DNA of 30,953 bases. It comes from CAZDXB01 sp964509335 (lineage in GTDB: Bacteria > Bacteroidota > Ignavibacteria > Kapaibacteriales > UBA2268). The stretch covers positions 1-30,953 of the forward strand of contig CAZDXB010000030.1 of NCBI GenBank assembly GCA_964509335.1, written 5' to 3'. The translations under genes and the position numbers were made by a program. This document shows positions 16,241-25,124 of the stretch, in pieces. Every line of letters starts with the position of its first letter. The first letter of the stretch is position 1. Under the pieces are notes generated by a model, which did no database searches, was not told where the DNA came from, and was given only the letters and a program-made list of their open reading frames with translations.

Positions 16241-18007
16241 ATGAGAAATATAAAGATTATCGCTTTGGCTGTGGTTTTTGCTGTTAGCGGACTTTTCGCT
16301 CAGGATATTGATTTAGAAAATCTTAAGCGTCATATAAATTATTTGGCGGCGGATTCTTTGAAAGGCAGGAAAGCCGGCGAGCAAAGCGCGATGAAAGCGG
16401 CGGAATATATTAAGCGACAGTTTGAAAATCACGGCTTAGAGCCGCTTTGCGACGACTATTTCCAGTATTTCGACGTGGTAAAGGAAGTTAATCCCGGCTT
16501 AAATAATTCCTTCGCGTTCGACGATTTCAAAGGGCGGCTGAAAAAGGATTTCACGCCGCTTTCTTTCACAAAGAACTGCGAGCTGACGGCGCCGGTTGTT
16601 TTTGTCGGTTACGGCTTCGATATTGATTTGGACACGCTGAAGTGGAACGATTACGATGGAATCGACGTTAAGGGCAAATGGGTAATGGTTTTGCGGGGCG
16701 ACCCTGAAATCGACGACGCCGAGAGCGTTTTCATACCGTATTCGAAAGAGAGAAGCAAAGTCGTAACTGCGGAAGATTACGGCGCGGCGGGCGTTATTTT
16801 CGTTACCGGACCGAAGGTAAATTCTGACGACGAGCTACTTTCCTTGTATTACGACAAAACGCAGTCCAGAGCCGACATCCCCTTTTTGAACGTAACGCGG
16901 GAAGTCGCTAACAAGCTATTGAAAAAGAACTTGCGTTCGGTCGGCGAACTGGAAAAGAAAATAAATAAAACGCGGGAGCCGATTCGATTTGAAATACCGA
17001 TTGAAGTCAAAGCCGCGACGGAAGTAGAATTGGAAAAGAGCGAGACTGCAAACGTAGTCGGCTTGCTGAAGTCGAGCGACGCTGAATTATCCGACGAGTA
17101 TATATTAATCGGGGCGCACTACGACCATCTCGGGATGGGCGGTCCCGGCTCCGGCTCTCGAACGCCGGACACAATAGCCGTTCACTACGGCGCGGACGAC
17201 AACGCTTCGGGCGCGGCGGGTGTCGTAGAGTTGGCGCGGGAGTTTGCCGAAAACAGAGCGGAACTCGGCAGAAGTATAATTTTCGCGGCTTTCAGCGCGG
17301 AGGAGATGGGACTGCTCGGCTCAAAGGCGTTCGTGAGAAACTCGCCCGTCGATTTGAAGAAAATCGTCGCTATGGTGAATTTCGATATGATTGGCAGGCT
17401 AAAAGAAAACGAGACGGTAATGATAAGCGGGACGGGGACTTCCGTCGAAACGGATTCCTTGCTGGATTTGATTGTGGAAGACGAAGATTTGAAATTGAGC
17501 AAATCGCAAGAGGGTTTCGGACCCTCCGACCACGCCAGCTTTTACGCGGAGAATATCCCCGTGTTTTTCATATCCACCGGAGTGCATGCGGATTATCACA
17601 CGCCGAGGGATAACGTCGATAAAATAAAATACGCCGGCGAAAAGAGAGTGTTGGAGCTATCCTACGAGTTGGTTTTTACGATAGCGAACAGAAGCGAGCG
17701 ATTGACGTATCAAGAAGCGGGACCGAAGCATAGAGTAATGAGGGGACGCTTCAAAGTACGCTTGGGCTTTATGCCCGATTTTTCGCAAACGGACAAGCCC
17801 GGCGTCGGCGTCGGCGGCGTAAACAAGGACGGTCCCGGTTACGAAGCGGGATTGAAAAAAGGCGACAGAATAACCGCCATCGACGGCAAAAAGATAAAAG
17901 ACATTTACGAGTATATGCATATGCTAAACAAGCTGGAACCCGGGCAGATAATCACCATAGACGTAATGCGGGAAGGGGAGAAGAAAGTGTTGATAGTGCA
18001 TTTGTAA
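16241..18007 (+). CDS. Secreted M28 family metallopeptidase with PA and PDZ domains
   Basis: The start is taken at the ATG at 16241, which gives a clean signal peptide MRNIKIIALAVVFAVSGLFAQ and 588 residues. A protease-associated (PA) domain covers about 95-235. The M28 core has the di-zinc ligands and catalytic residues in order: H293 in GAHYDHLG, D319 in GADDNASG, E354/E355 in SAEEMG, D382 in NFDMIGR and H453 in DYHTPRDN. The C-terminal 75 residues form a PDZ domain (GPGYEAGLKKGDRITAIDG). Relatives are exported aminopeptidases that trim peptides in the periplasm or outside. It converges with the second CPBP gene, sharing the hairpin terminator at 18081. Confidence 0.92.
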   Translation: MRNIKIIALAVVFAVSGLFAQDIDLENLKRHINYLAADSLKGRKAGEQSAMKAAEYIKRQFENHGLEPLCDDYFQYFDVVKEVNPGLNNSFAFDDFKGRLKKDFTPLSFTKNCELTAPVVFVGYGFDIDLDTLKWNDYDGIDVKGKWVMVLRGDPEIDDAESVFIPYSKERSKVVTAEDYGAAGVIFVTGPKVNSDDELLSLYYDKTQSRADIPFLNVTREVANKLLKKNLRSVGELEKKINKTREPIRFEIPIEVKAATEVELEKSETANVVGLLKSSDAELSDEYILIGAHYDHLGMGGPGSGSRTPDTIAVHYGADDNASGAAGVVELAREFAENRAELGRSIIFAAFSAEEMGLLGSKAFVRNSPVDLKKIVAMVNFDMIGRLKENETVMISGTGTSVETDSLLDLIVEDEDLKLSKSQEGFGPSDHASFYAENIPVFFISTGVHADYHTPRDNVDKIKYAGEKRVLELSYELVFTIANRSERLTYQEAGPKHRVMRGRFKVRLGFMPDFSQTDKPGVGVGGVNKDGPGYEAGLKKGDRITAIDGKKIKDIYEYMHMLNKLEPGQIITIDVMREGEKKVLIVHL

Positions 18008-18080
18008 AGTAGGATATGTAAATTATCGGTTTTTATTAATAAAAATAAAACGCCGTTAAAAATCTTTTTTAATAAACTTT

Positions 18081-18116
18081 TAGAGGCGCAAGATTTTGCG
18101 CCTCTACTTTTTTTTG
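18081..18116. terminator. Bidirectional terminator between convergent genes
   Basis: A perfect hairpin, TAGAGGCGCAA/TTGCGCCTCTA around GATT, is followed on the plus strand by CTTTTTTTTT. On the minus strand it is followed by AAAGTTTATTAAAAAAG, a poor U-tract. It sits 74 nt after the M28 stop and 10 nt from the CPBP stop. Confidence 0.8.
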
Positions 18117-18995
18117 TTAAATTATCGTTTTCCGTTCTCTCTTCCCAATTTGATACATCTGATACGCGCACGCCGCGACCGCCAGCGAAGATAAAATAAA
18201 TATAATCGCCGTCGTTCCAAGCGGCAAGCCGCTCGCGCCTTCGTCTAATTCGTTTATTTGCGGATTGAACATAGCCGAAACGGCGACGGCGTTGTTAATA
18301 AAGTGCAATAGTATCGGCAAGGCGATACTGCGGGAGAAATAAGCCGCCGCGCCTAAATACAAGCCGATAACTATTAACGGTATAAAGCCAATCGGATTGA
18401 AGTGCAGAATCGAGAATATAACGCTTGTAATAGCGATAGCGAATAGCGGCGACATCTCTTCTTCGAGCGAGCGCTGGAAAAAACCGCGGAATAGAGATTC
18501 TTCGGCGAACGCCGGTATTAAAGCTCCAATCGCCATAGCGCGTAAGTAGCCGATAGCGCCGTCGCCGGATAGTATTAGCGAGTAGGATTTTTCTAAAGCG
18601 ATTTCTATTTCTCTATAATACGGCATAAGAGAGCTTGGAATTAACGCCTCTTGAAGGGCGGTATAAGACGAAGCGAATGCCTGAAAAGCGAGAATGCCCA
18701 GAATTCCGAATACAGTTTGAGCCGAGTTCGGGATTGCAACTCGGAAAGTCTCGCGAATTGGCATAGGCGACTTAAGAGCGAAAAAGACGGCTGGAAGAAG
18801 AATACAGAACAGCTCCAAGAAGGCTTGAATACTTATATTGTAGGCTTTCTTCCAATACGCTGGAACGGAACTTTCAATCAAGCCAAAGCCGAGACTCATA
18901 ACGAAGTAAGCGCCAATAATCAAAGCCATAGCTTTAAAAGCGTATCTTTGATATGATAAGCCGCCGTTATCCAAACTGTTTTCAATTTCGCTCAT
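18117..18995 (-). CDS. CPBP family intramembrane glutamic protease (second copy)
   Basis: The 292-residue protein has about eight membrane segments. Active-site motifs are EESLFRG (E165, E166, R170), SILHFN (H198) and LHFINN (H231, N235), matching the Rce1/CPBP arrangement. Apart from these motifs it is not closely similar to the CPBP protein at 14621, so it is not a recent duplicate. It has an ATG start, is monocistronic and lies divergent from the large secreted protein gene. The substrate is unknown. Confidence 0.85.
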   Translation of the reverse strand: MSEIENSLDNGGLSYQRYAFKAMALIIGAYFVMSLGFGLIESSVPAYWKKAYNISIQAFLELFCILLPAVFFALKSPMPIRETFRVAIPNSAQTVFGILGILAFQAFASSYTALQEALIPSSLMPYYREIEIALEKSYSLILSGDGAIGYLRAMAIGALIPAFAEESLFRGFFQRSLEEEMSPLFAIAITSVIFSILHFNPIGFIPLIVIGLYLGAAAYFSRSIALPILLHFINNAVAVSAMFNPQINELDEGASGLPLGTTAIIFILSSLAVAACAYQMYQIGKRERKTII

Positions 18996-19035
18996 ATTTC
19001 GCTTTTATTTATTTTTAAAAGGTTTGCAATTTAAA

Positions 19036-19062
19036 TAAATTTGTCTTTATTTAACAAAACTA
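19036..19062. promoter_or_regulatory. Divergent pair of -7-like boxes
   Basis: TAAATTTG (19036-19043, plus) faces the giant secreted protein gene. TAGTTTTG (19062-19055, minus) faces the CPBP gene. Both fit TAnnTTTG, and each lies about 60 nt before its ATG. The TTG at 19041 falls inside the plus-strand box, arguing against it as a start codon. The -33 elements are not evident. Confidence 0.3.
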
Positions 19063-19106
19063 AAGTGCGAGATAAGTTGAAAGTAAATTTGAAAATAGAG
19101 TTTCTT

Positions 19107-22100
19107 ATGAAAGCGGCGCTTGTGGCGACGGCGTTTATACTAGCGGGATACGTTAGTCAAGCGCAAGATATCGTCGTAAGCGAGTATTATAACGCTTCCA
19201 GTCCCGAAAACGAGTGGATAGAGCTGATAGTTGTAGAGGACGGCGCGTCCGTCGTAAATTATAGTTTAAGGGATAATAAACCGGTGGGCGATTCGCTCGG
19301 GGAATGGCAAGACGGAATACTGTTTAGACCGATAGAATTTTGGAGGAATTTGAGAGCGGGGACTATTATTGTTATTCGTTGCAGAGGGTCTGAAGAAGTC
19401 GATATAGAAAAGGGCGACGGATATATCGAATTGGGCGCGGAAAATAACAATTATTTCCATAAAGTTGATAGAATGGGCGATGGTTGGGGGGCGTCGAGTT
19501 TATCTATCGACTATCAATGCGAGACTGTGGAAATTTTAGACCCATTCGGCTCGCACGAGCATTCTTTAAGCCATTTTGAATCTATAATGGGGGACTACGC
19601 GAATATAAGCGAGCCCAAACTTGGTATAGAAGATATATGTCCCGAAGGCGAGAGCGTAAGCGTTTCTCCCGGACGAAATTTGGACGAGTTCGGCGGCGGA
19701 ACTAATTCAGATAAAGTAGTAGTCAGCAGGAACGGGGATTTCGTAACTAAAGGAGAACCGAATAAGCAATTCGGTTTTTTGGCGTCTAATCTCGACTTTT
19801 GGAAAAAATTAAGAACTCCCAAATGGGATAATCCTGATTTGAGCATAAACCCTTTGGAAGACGTCGTTGATTTATTCTGGAACTCTTGTTACGATTACAA
19901 GCCGGAGGACGAGACGCAGGGATATCTTATTACGAGAGTAAAAGAATATCTATTAAACGGGGCGGAACACCCAGTTAACGGTTCTACGTATAACAAAGGA
20001 GACGTTTTGGGGTCAGCCGTAGTAGTCGATAACGACGCCAATACGTTGACTACGAGTTACGAAGACGAAACAGAATTAGAATGCGGCGAAAGTTACGTTT
20101 ATAGAGTTTACGCTTATCGTTATTCTGCGGACGATATTTTCGGCAACGGAATATCCGCTTCCTACGGGAGGGGAAGAACGTATAACGTTAAAAATTTTGC
20201 CGAAGCGACCGTAAGTAAGAAAAAGCCGGCTAAACCGGTAATTAGCGCGAAAAACGACGATTTCAGATTTTGCGCGGGCGACAGCGTCAAGTTGACGGCG
20301 TTCGCTTACGGCGGACCTTACGGTTACGACTGGTATTTAAACGGCGAGGAAATTGAAGGTTCGTCGGGAAGATACTTCTGGGCGAAAAAGCCGGGTTCTT
20401 ATAAAGTTATCATTAGGAACGAAAAGAATTGCGCTAACGAGTCCGATCCAGTAGAAGTTATCGAGTTGCCCTCTCCTCAAGCCGAAATTTTCGCCGACGG
20501 TAAGAAAGTAACGACTGATTCTACTTTAGTTTTATGCGAGGGGGAAAGCTTTTTACTCGAAGTCGGCGGCGGAGATAAATACAAATGGTTCAAAGACGGC
20601 GTTAATCAATCGAAAACTTCTACGACTTTTTTAGCGAGCGAATCGGCTTTGTATTACGCCGCCGTTATTAACGACGGGATGGAATGCTCGGACACGACTC
20701 CAAGATTAGCCTTGGACGTATTAAATATATCGTATTCTTTTAGCAAAGATACTTTGCGTTATTATCTTGGGAAATTTGAAAAGTATCAGGACAAACAAAT
20801 TACGGTAGATAATTTATCTACGGATACGTTGAGATTTGTCGATATAGCGTTGCCTCCGGGCGGAATATTTAGCGTTTCGGCGCCGCAACCGTCGAATGTA
20901 GTTCCTCCTATTGAAAGCAAAATTTATACTATTAGATTTGAGCCGAATCGTTCGGGTTCATATTCCGATAGCATTATTTTCAAATTGCCTTGCAAGAACG
21001 CTTTAAAGAAGGTTTACGTTATCGCCGAAAAGGAGAAAGCCAACGTTCGCGTCGAGCCTTTTTACGCGAAATTTGACTCGCTTTTAACTTGCGAAAACTC
21101 TCCCAAAGAAATTAAGTTGGAAATAATTAACGAGGAGTCTTTTCCGGTTGAATTGTTCAAGCCTATTGTATCCCAGCCTTTCTCCCTCGACGATTCGTCG
21201 TTTCCCAAAACATTGCCGAGCGATTCTAGCTTTGAGGTTGTAGTAGAATTTTACGCTTCCGTTTCGGGTCAATATACCGAGGAGATAATTTTCCCATACG
21301 AAATGGAAGGGATAGGCGACGAACTATCCGCTACTCTTCAAGCTGAAGCTTTTGACGTTTCGTATTCTTTAAGGAAGGACGGTTCGAAGATTGATTCTAT
21401 TTATTTGGAGACGTTAACAGGCTGCGAAGATTCGGCAAGAACAGATTTTTATATAGTAAATACAGGACAAGCGCCGATTACAATCAATAGGACCGATTTG
21501 AGCGACAACATATATATTGACGATTTGCCTATTAATATAAGCGCCGGCGATTCCGAGCGAGTAAAAACCGTCGTCGTTCCCGATAAACAGGGACATTATA
21601 ACTACTCGCTCAAATTAATCTCGAGTCCTTGCGATTTAAGAGATTCTTTGGTATTTCTCGGGGAAAAGAGGGGGATCGTTTACGCTTTTAATAAGAAAAA
21701 GATAGAGTTTAATTTAATAAAATGTCAAAATCCGGGAGCGGTAAAAGACACCGTTATTTTATTCTTTTCCGGCGACAGCGTTCAAAATGGCTACGTCGCC
21801 GACGTTTCCGCGCTTAATTCTCCATATTTCTCCCATAATATTTATTCGGGCCAAACTTTGAAAGACACTAACGAATTTGTCGTTGAGTTTTTACAGTCTC
21901 CTTTAGGAGAATATCGCGACACTTTGCGATTGTTGTTTAAGCCATGCAATAGATTAAAGAAAGTCCCAATTCGCGGTAGAAGAACTAATCCCGAATTAAC
22001 ATTTTATAAATCCGCTTTAAATTTTGGCGAGGTTATTATTAACGCTTACGCCGTCGATACGGTTCGCTTATTCAATTCCGGCTCCATTCCAATTAAAATA

Positions 22101-23030
22101 GAAAATATCGGCAATTTGCAAGCTCCGTTTAGCGCGAATTCTGACGAAAGTTTTCCCAAAACATTATATCCCGACTCCTCCTTAATGGTCGAAATCCATT
22201 TTTCGCCGTTGGTAGCTCGTGAAAATACGGCTTATCTGACTTTTGACGTTTCCGAGCCTTGCGATATAGACACGGCGATTAAGATAACCGGCGAGGGCGT
22301 AAAACCGCCCAAAATGAAAGTAAAAATATCGGCTCCAAAGAACCTTTCCGCTGAACCGGGAAATCGTTTTTACGTTCCAATAAATATTCAGAGCCTCGAG
22401 GAGCGTCCATTGAAAGAAGCCCTTATTTCGCATGTAAAAATAGTATTAAAATACAATCAAACGTTACTTTATCCCAAGGGTTTTGAAAAAGGATTCGAGC
22501 AGACGGAATTCATAAACGACGAATTCGGCGAAATGTCGCCCGGAGTCTTAAAGTTTGAAGCGACATTAGACGATACGTCCAGCGTGAAAAGGGGGGAGCT
22601 ATTCAAGATTGATTTCCTGGCTTTGTTGGGAGACACTCTTGTTACGGAAATAGCGTTTGATTCGGTGGAATTCGCTTCCGAACTTGAAATTGATTTGGAA
22701 AAATCTTCGGGCGAATTTCTCTTAACGGGCAATTGCGCCATCGATAGACGCTTGCTGAAATTGGACGGCGGAATGGAATTAGATTTATTCAATTCCGCTT
22801 TTAAAGCGAAACCGATAAAAATTGAATTTGAAATACCCGGCGACGGTCGAACCTGTTTGGAAATATATAATTCTTTAGGCGAGAGAATAAACGTTCTATT
22901 AGATAAAACTATGGATTCTGGAACGCATAGTTTGTTTTACGAGCCTTTGGGCGTTCCTAGCGGAGTATATTTTGCCGTCCTTAAATGGGAAAACGCGATT
23001 CGCAAAGTTAATTTTATTATAATAAGATAA
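19107..23030 (+). CDS. Giant secreted T9SS cargo protein with lamin-tail, Ig-like and choice-of-anchor domains
   Basis: The ATG at 19107 is chosen because it begins a clean signal peptide (MKAALVATAFILAGYVSQAQ) and gives 1307 residues; an in-frame TTG at 19041 would add an implausible leader. Domains are approximate: lamin-tail-like (21-150, SEYYNASSPENEWIELIVV); fibronectin-like (250-370); Ig-like repeats (375-540, e.g. YDWYLNGEEIEG and YKWFKDGVNQ); four to five choice-of-anchor/HYDIN-like beta modules (545-1065); cohesin-like (1070-1210); and the C-terminal T9SS sorting domain (1240-1307: LEIYNSLGERINVL...SGVYFAVLKW...VNFIIIR). It is expected at the cell surface or outside. No catalytic motif is seen. 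It stops only 3 nt from the convergent TIR-PLP gene, with no hairpin between them. Confidence 0.85.
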   Translation: MKAALVATAFILAGYVSQAQDIVVSEYYNASSPENEWIELIVVEDGASVVNYSLRDNKPVGDSLGEWQDGILFRPIEFWRNLRAGTIIVIRCRGSEEVDIEKGDGYIELGAENNNYFHKVDRMGDGWGASSLSIDYQCETVEILDPFGSHEHSLSHFESIMGDYANISEPKLGIEDICPEGESVSVSPGRNLDEFGGGTNSDKVVVSRNGDFVTKGEPNKQFGFLASNLDFWKKLRTPKWDNPDLSINPLEDVVDLFWNSCYDYKPEDETQGYLITRVKEYLLNGAEHPVNGSTYNKGDVLGSAVVVDNDANTLTTSYEDETELECGESYVYRVYAYRYSADDIFGNGISASYGRGRTYNVKNFAEATVSKKKPAKPVISAKNDDFRFCAGDSVKLTAFAYGGPYGYDWYLNGEEIEGSSGRYFWAKKPGSYKVIIRNEKNCANESDPVEVIELPSPQAEIFADGKKVTTDSTLVLCEGESFLLEVGGGDKYKWFKDGVNQSKTSTTFLASESALYYAAVINDGMECSDTTPRLALDVLNISYSFSKDTLRYYLGKFEKYQDKQITVDNLSTDTLRFVDIALPPGGIFSVSAPQPSNVVPPIESKIYTIRFEPNRSGSYSDSIIFKLPCKNALKKVYVIAEKEKANVRVEPFYAKFDSLLTCENSPKEIKLEIINEESFPVELFKPIVSQPFSLDDSSFPKTLPSDSSFEVVVEFYASVSGQYTEEIIFPYEMEGIGDELSATLQAEAFDVSYSLRKDGSKIDSIYLETLTGCEDSARTDFYIVNTGQAPITINRTDLSDNIYIDDLPINISAGDSERVKTVVVPDKQGHYNYSLKLISSPCDLRDSLVFLGEKRGIVYAFNKKKIEFNLIKCQNPGAVKDTVILFFSGDSVQNGYVADVSALNSPYFSHNIYSGQTLKDTNEFVVEFLQSPLGEYRDTLRLLFKPCNRLKKVPIRGRRTNPELTFYKSALNFGEVIINAYAVDTVRLFNSGSIPIKIENIGNLQAPFSANSDESFPKTLYPDSSLMVEIHFSPLVARENTAYLTFDVSEPCDIDTAIKITGEGVKPPKMKVKISAPKNLSAEPGNRFYVPINIQSLEERPLKEALISHVKIVLKYNQTLLYPKGFEKGFEQTEFINDEFGEMSPGVLKFEATLDDTSSVKRGELFKIDFLALLGDTLVTEIAFDSVEFASELEIDLEKSSGEFLLTGNCAIDRRLLKLDGGMELDLFNSAFKAKPIKIEFEIPGDGRTCLEIYNSLGERINVLLDKTMDSGTHSLFYEPLGVPSGVYFAVLKWENAIRKVNFIIIR

Positions 23031-23033
23031 TTA

Positions 23034-25115
23034 TTATTTATCGAAATAATTTAAATCCCTAAGTATTTTAGTTTTTCCGGTGTTAACTATAAGTATTTTG
23101 GAATTCTTCGGTATTTCCTCTTTCATTTGTAAAAGCAAAGCGAGTCCGGCGATGCCGGAAGGTTCGTGTTTTATTTTTTGTTTGTCGCAAATATCCATAG
23201 CTTCGGGAACGTATTTTTCTTGAACGTAATAGAAACCTGTGTTAGAACCGACGCATCCGTATTCGTCTCTTAAAGTTCCAATATATTTTTTGAAAGAATC
23301 TATAGACGGTAAAAAGCTGGAATAAAGTTTATCCATTAAGGTTTCAGGATTCCTAGTTGAAGCGCCCATAAAATTGCATTTTTTTATTGAGTCAATATCG
23401 CCCAAAAAGCGCGGGTCTTGCTTGGATATATATGAGTTAAAGTATTCTACTTTTACAATATTCAAAACGTTGATAAATAAATCGCCGGTTCCAAACGGTA
23501 TAAAACAATAGTCGTAATTATTGGATAGTATTTCATAACTCATCCAGTCGTAATAGTTGTCTTGGTTGGGGTCTAAGGTTTCTCTATACGTAATATCTAT
23601 GCCGCTTTCGTTTTCCGTTAGCGTTTTTATCTCTTCGGAGCTTAGCAATTTTTTCGACAAATCCGTTTCGTATAATTCGCAGCCGATTGTTTCTATGCTG
23701 TTTTTGATTCTTTCGTCAACGTTTTCGTCGATTAATACTTTTAATTTAGCCGGTATCTCATATAGATTCAATAAGTATTGGATAGCTATAGCCGCGCTGC
23801 CGGAAGAAATCAGAGACATTTGCGGAAGAAAGTCCTTGTATTTAAGTCCCTGTATTAACGATTTATATTTAATTACGACTTCCCAGGCGAATCTGTCCTT
23901 GTGCGTTCCCGTCGGATTAGAGCTTTCGTCCTTTAAGCGAACGCTATTAAAACCGGGAACTTTTATATCGTACGTTTGCGACGCAGGGAATTTCGGCTTG
24001 AAGAAGGGTAGAGGCGGGAATTCAGGCTTCTTTGGATTATTCGACGAGGGAACTTTTATTTCTTTGTATATATGCTCAAATTTTACGTTTAGCGGTTTGA
24101 CAGCCGAACGGCGCGGCAATAAATCCAAGAAGTCTTCAGGCTTTTCTACTTTTTCCAAGAACATTTTGTTCAACATCTTTGATTTGTTCGCTCTTAACAA
24201 ATCAAGCGCGCCGTTTAGCTCGACGATAATTTCCTTAATCTCGTTAAGCTCTTCGCTTAATTGCGCGTAGATTTTTTTGTCTTTTTTGTCGGCGAGAATT
24301 AGTTTGTGGTTTTCTTCTAACTTTTCGCTTCTCAATTTCCAATATTTAAGTATTTCCGACCTGCCGAGAGCTTCGAATATATTAAAGTCGCCTTCGTATA
24401 TGTCTTCCAGAAGCACATGAAAAGTGTGTTCTAAATATTTGTCTAAACTCGCTTTAGTAACTTCAATCAATTCTTTTACGCAAGTTTCGTTTTGCAGGAA
24501 ATCTTTTCCTATAACAAATATAACAATCTCTTTCTCGTCGAGATTATCGTATATGTCTTTTAGCGAGCCTTTGCTAAAAGCTTGAGCGTTCCTTACGTCG
24601 CTTTCTACGTGGAAACCGAAATCTTCTTTTAGTTTTGAGGCGATTTTATCAGCTTCTAACATATTGTTCATAGAAGAAGAAATAATAAATTTATAATCGT
24701 CTTTTGTAGGAGCCGATGGTTTTTCGGGGATTTCTTTCTTTTTTAGTTTTCTCAAATAATCAAAACGCCTCATATTGTAGGCGTAGAGATAGCATATTTC
24801 AATATTATACTCTTGAAATCTTAAGCTTTTCGATTTTCGATTTGTATATAGCAAGTTGCGGAAAAAAGTGTTTCCGGGAAGGATGTCGTATTGCGTTCTA
24901 TCGTTTATTTTTATTTCGACTCCTTGGTTGTTTTGTAAATCGTCGATTTTCGCGTCTATCATTTCCCTCAATTCCTCGTAGTTGTCGAGGTGAGAGTTGA
25001 ATTTCTTGCGACCTCCTTCGAATTCGTAGCGTTCGCGGAGCTTGCTTCGCAATTTATCCAATTCGGGCTTGTCTATTCGAATCCAGCCGCTTTTTAACGA
25101 TATTTCTTTTTTCAT
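23034..25115 (-). CDS. TIR domain fused to a fold-type II PLP-dependent enzyme domain
   Basis: The 693-residue cytosolic protein has no signal or membrane segment. Residues 1-135 are a charged helical region of unknown fold. Residues about 139-245 are TIR-like: YKFIISSS strand, FGFHVESDVR, EIVIFVIGKDF, then CVKELIEV with E215 where NAD-cleaving TIRs keep the catalytic glutamate (SARM1 WVHKEI), and HVLLEDIY. A coiled linker (about 255-330) and a Pro-rich stretch (355-380) follow. Residues about 383-693 match threonine synthase/TrpB-type PLP enzymes: VRLKDESSNPTGTHKDR with the Schiff-base lysine K406, SSGSAAIA (437-444), the phosphate loop FGTGDLF (541-547), EPSGIAGLALLL (651-662) and ILIVNTGKTK (674-683). 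The ATG lies 9 nt after the upstream gene's stop, with no SD. I infer a defence or stress effector; the true function is unknown. Confidence 0.8.
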   Translation of the reverse strand: MKKEISLKSGWIRIDKPELDKLRSKLRERYEFEGGRKKFNSHLDNYEELREMIDAKIDDLQNNQGVEIKINDRTQYDILPGNTFFRNLLYTNRKSKSLRFQEYNIEICYLYAYNMRRFDYLRKLKKKEIPEKPSAPTKDDYKFIISSSMNNMLEADKIASKLKEDFGFHVESDVRNAQAFSKGSLKDIYDNLDEKEIVIFVIGKDFLQNETCVKELIEVTKASLDKYLEHTFHVLLEDIYEGDFNIFEALGRSEILKYWKLRSEKLEENHKLILADKKDKKIYAQLSEELNEIKEIIVELNGALDLLRANKSKMLNKMFLEKVEKPEDFLDLLPRRSAVKPLNVKFEHIYKEIKVPSSNNPKKPEFPPLPFFKPKFPASQTYDIKVPGFNSVRLKDESSNPTGTHKDRFAWEVVIKYKSLIQGLKYKDFLPQMSLISSGSAAIAIQYLLNLYEIPAKLKVLIDENVDERIKNSIETIGCELYETDLSKKLLSSEEIKTLTENESGIDITYRETLDPNQDNYYDWMSYEILSNNYDYCFIPFGTGDLFINVLNIVKVEYFNSYISKQDPRFLGDIDSIKKCNFMGASTRNPETLMDKLYSSFLPSIDSFKKYIGTLRDEYGCVGSNTGFYYVQEKYVPEAMDICDKQKIKHEPSGIAGLALLLQMKEEIPKNSKILIVNTGKTKILRDLNYFDK

Positions 25116-25124
25116 ATATTTAAA

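Noticed and set aside
19041..19106. TTG at 19041 as start of the giant secreted protein
   Set aside because: It puts 22 charged residues before a clean signal peptide and falls inside a -7-like box; the ATG at 19107 fits better.
23557..24270. 237-residue open frame antisense to the TIR-PLP gene
   Set aside because: It is Ser/Leu-rich with no recognisable domain and lies wholly opposite a well-supported coding region; it is a compositional shadow.
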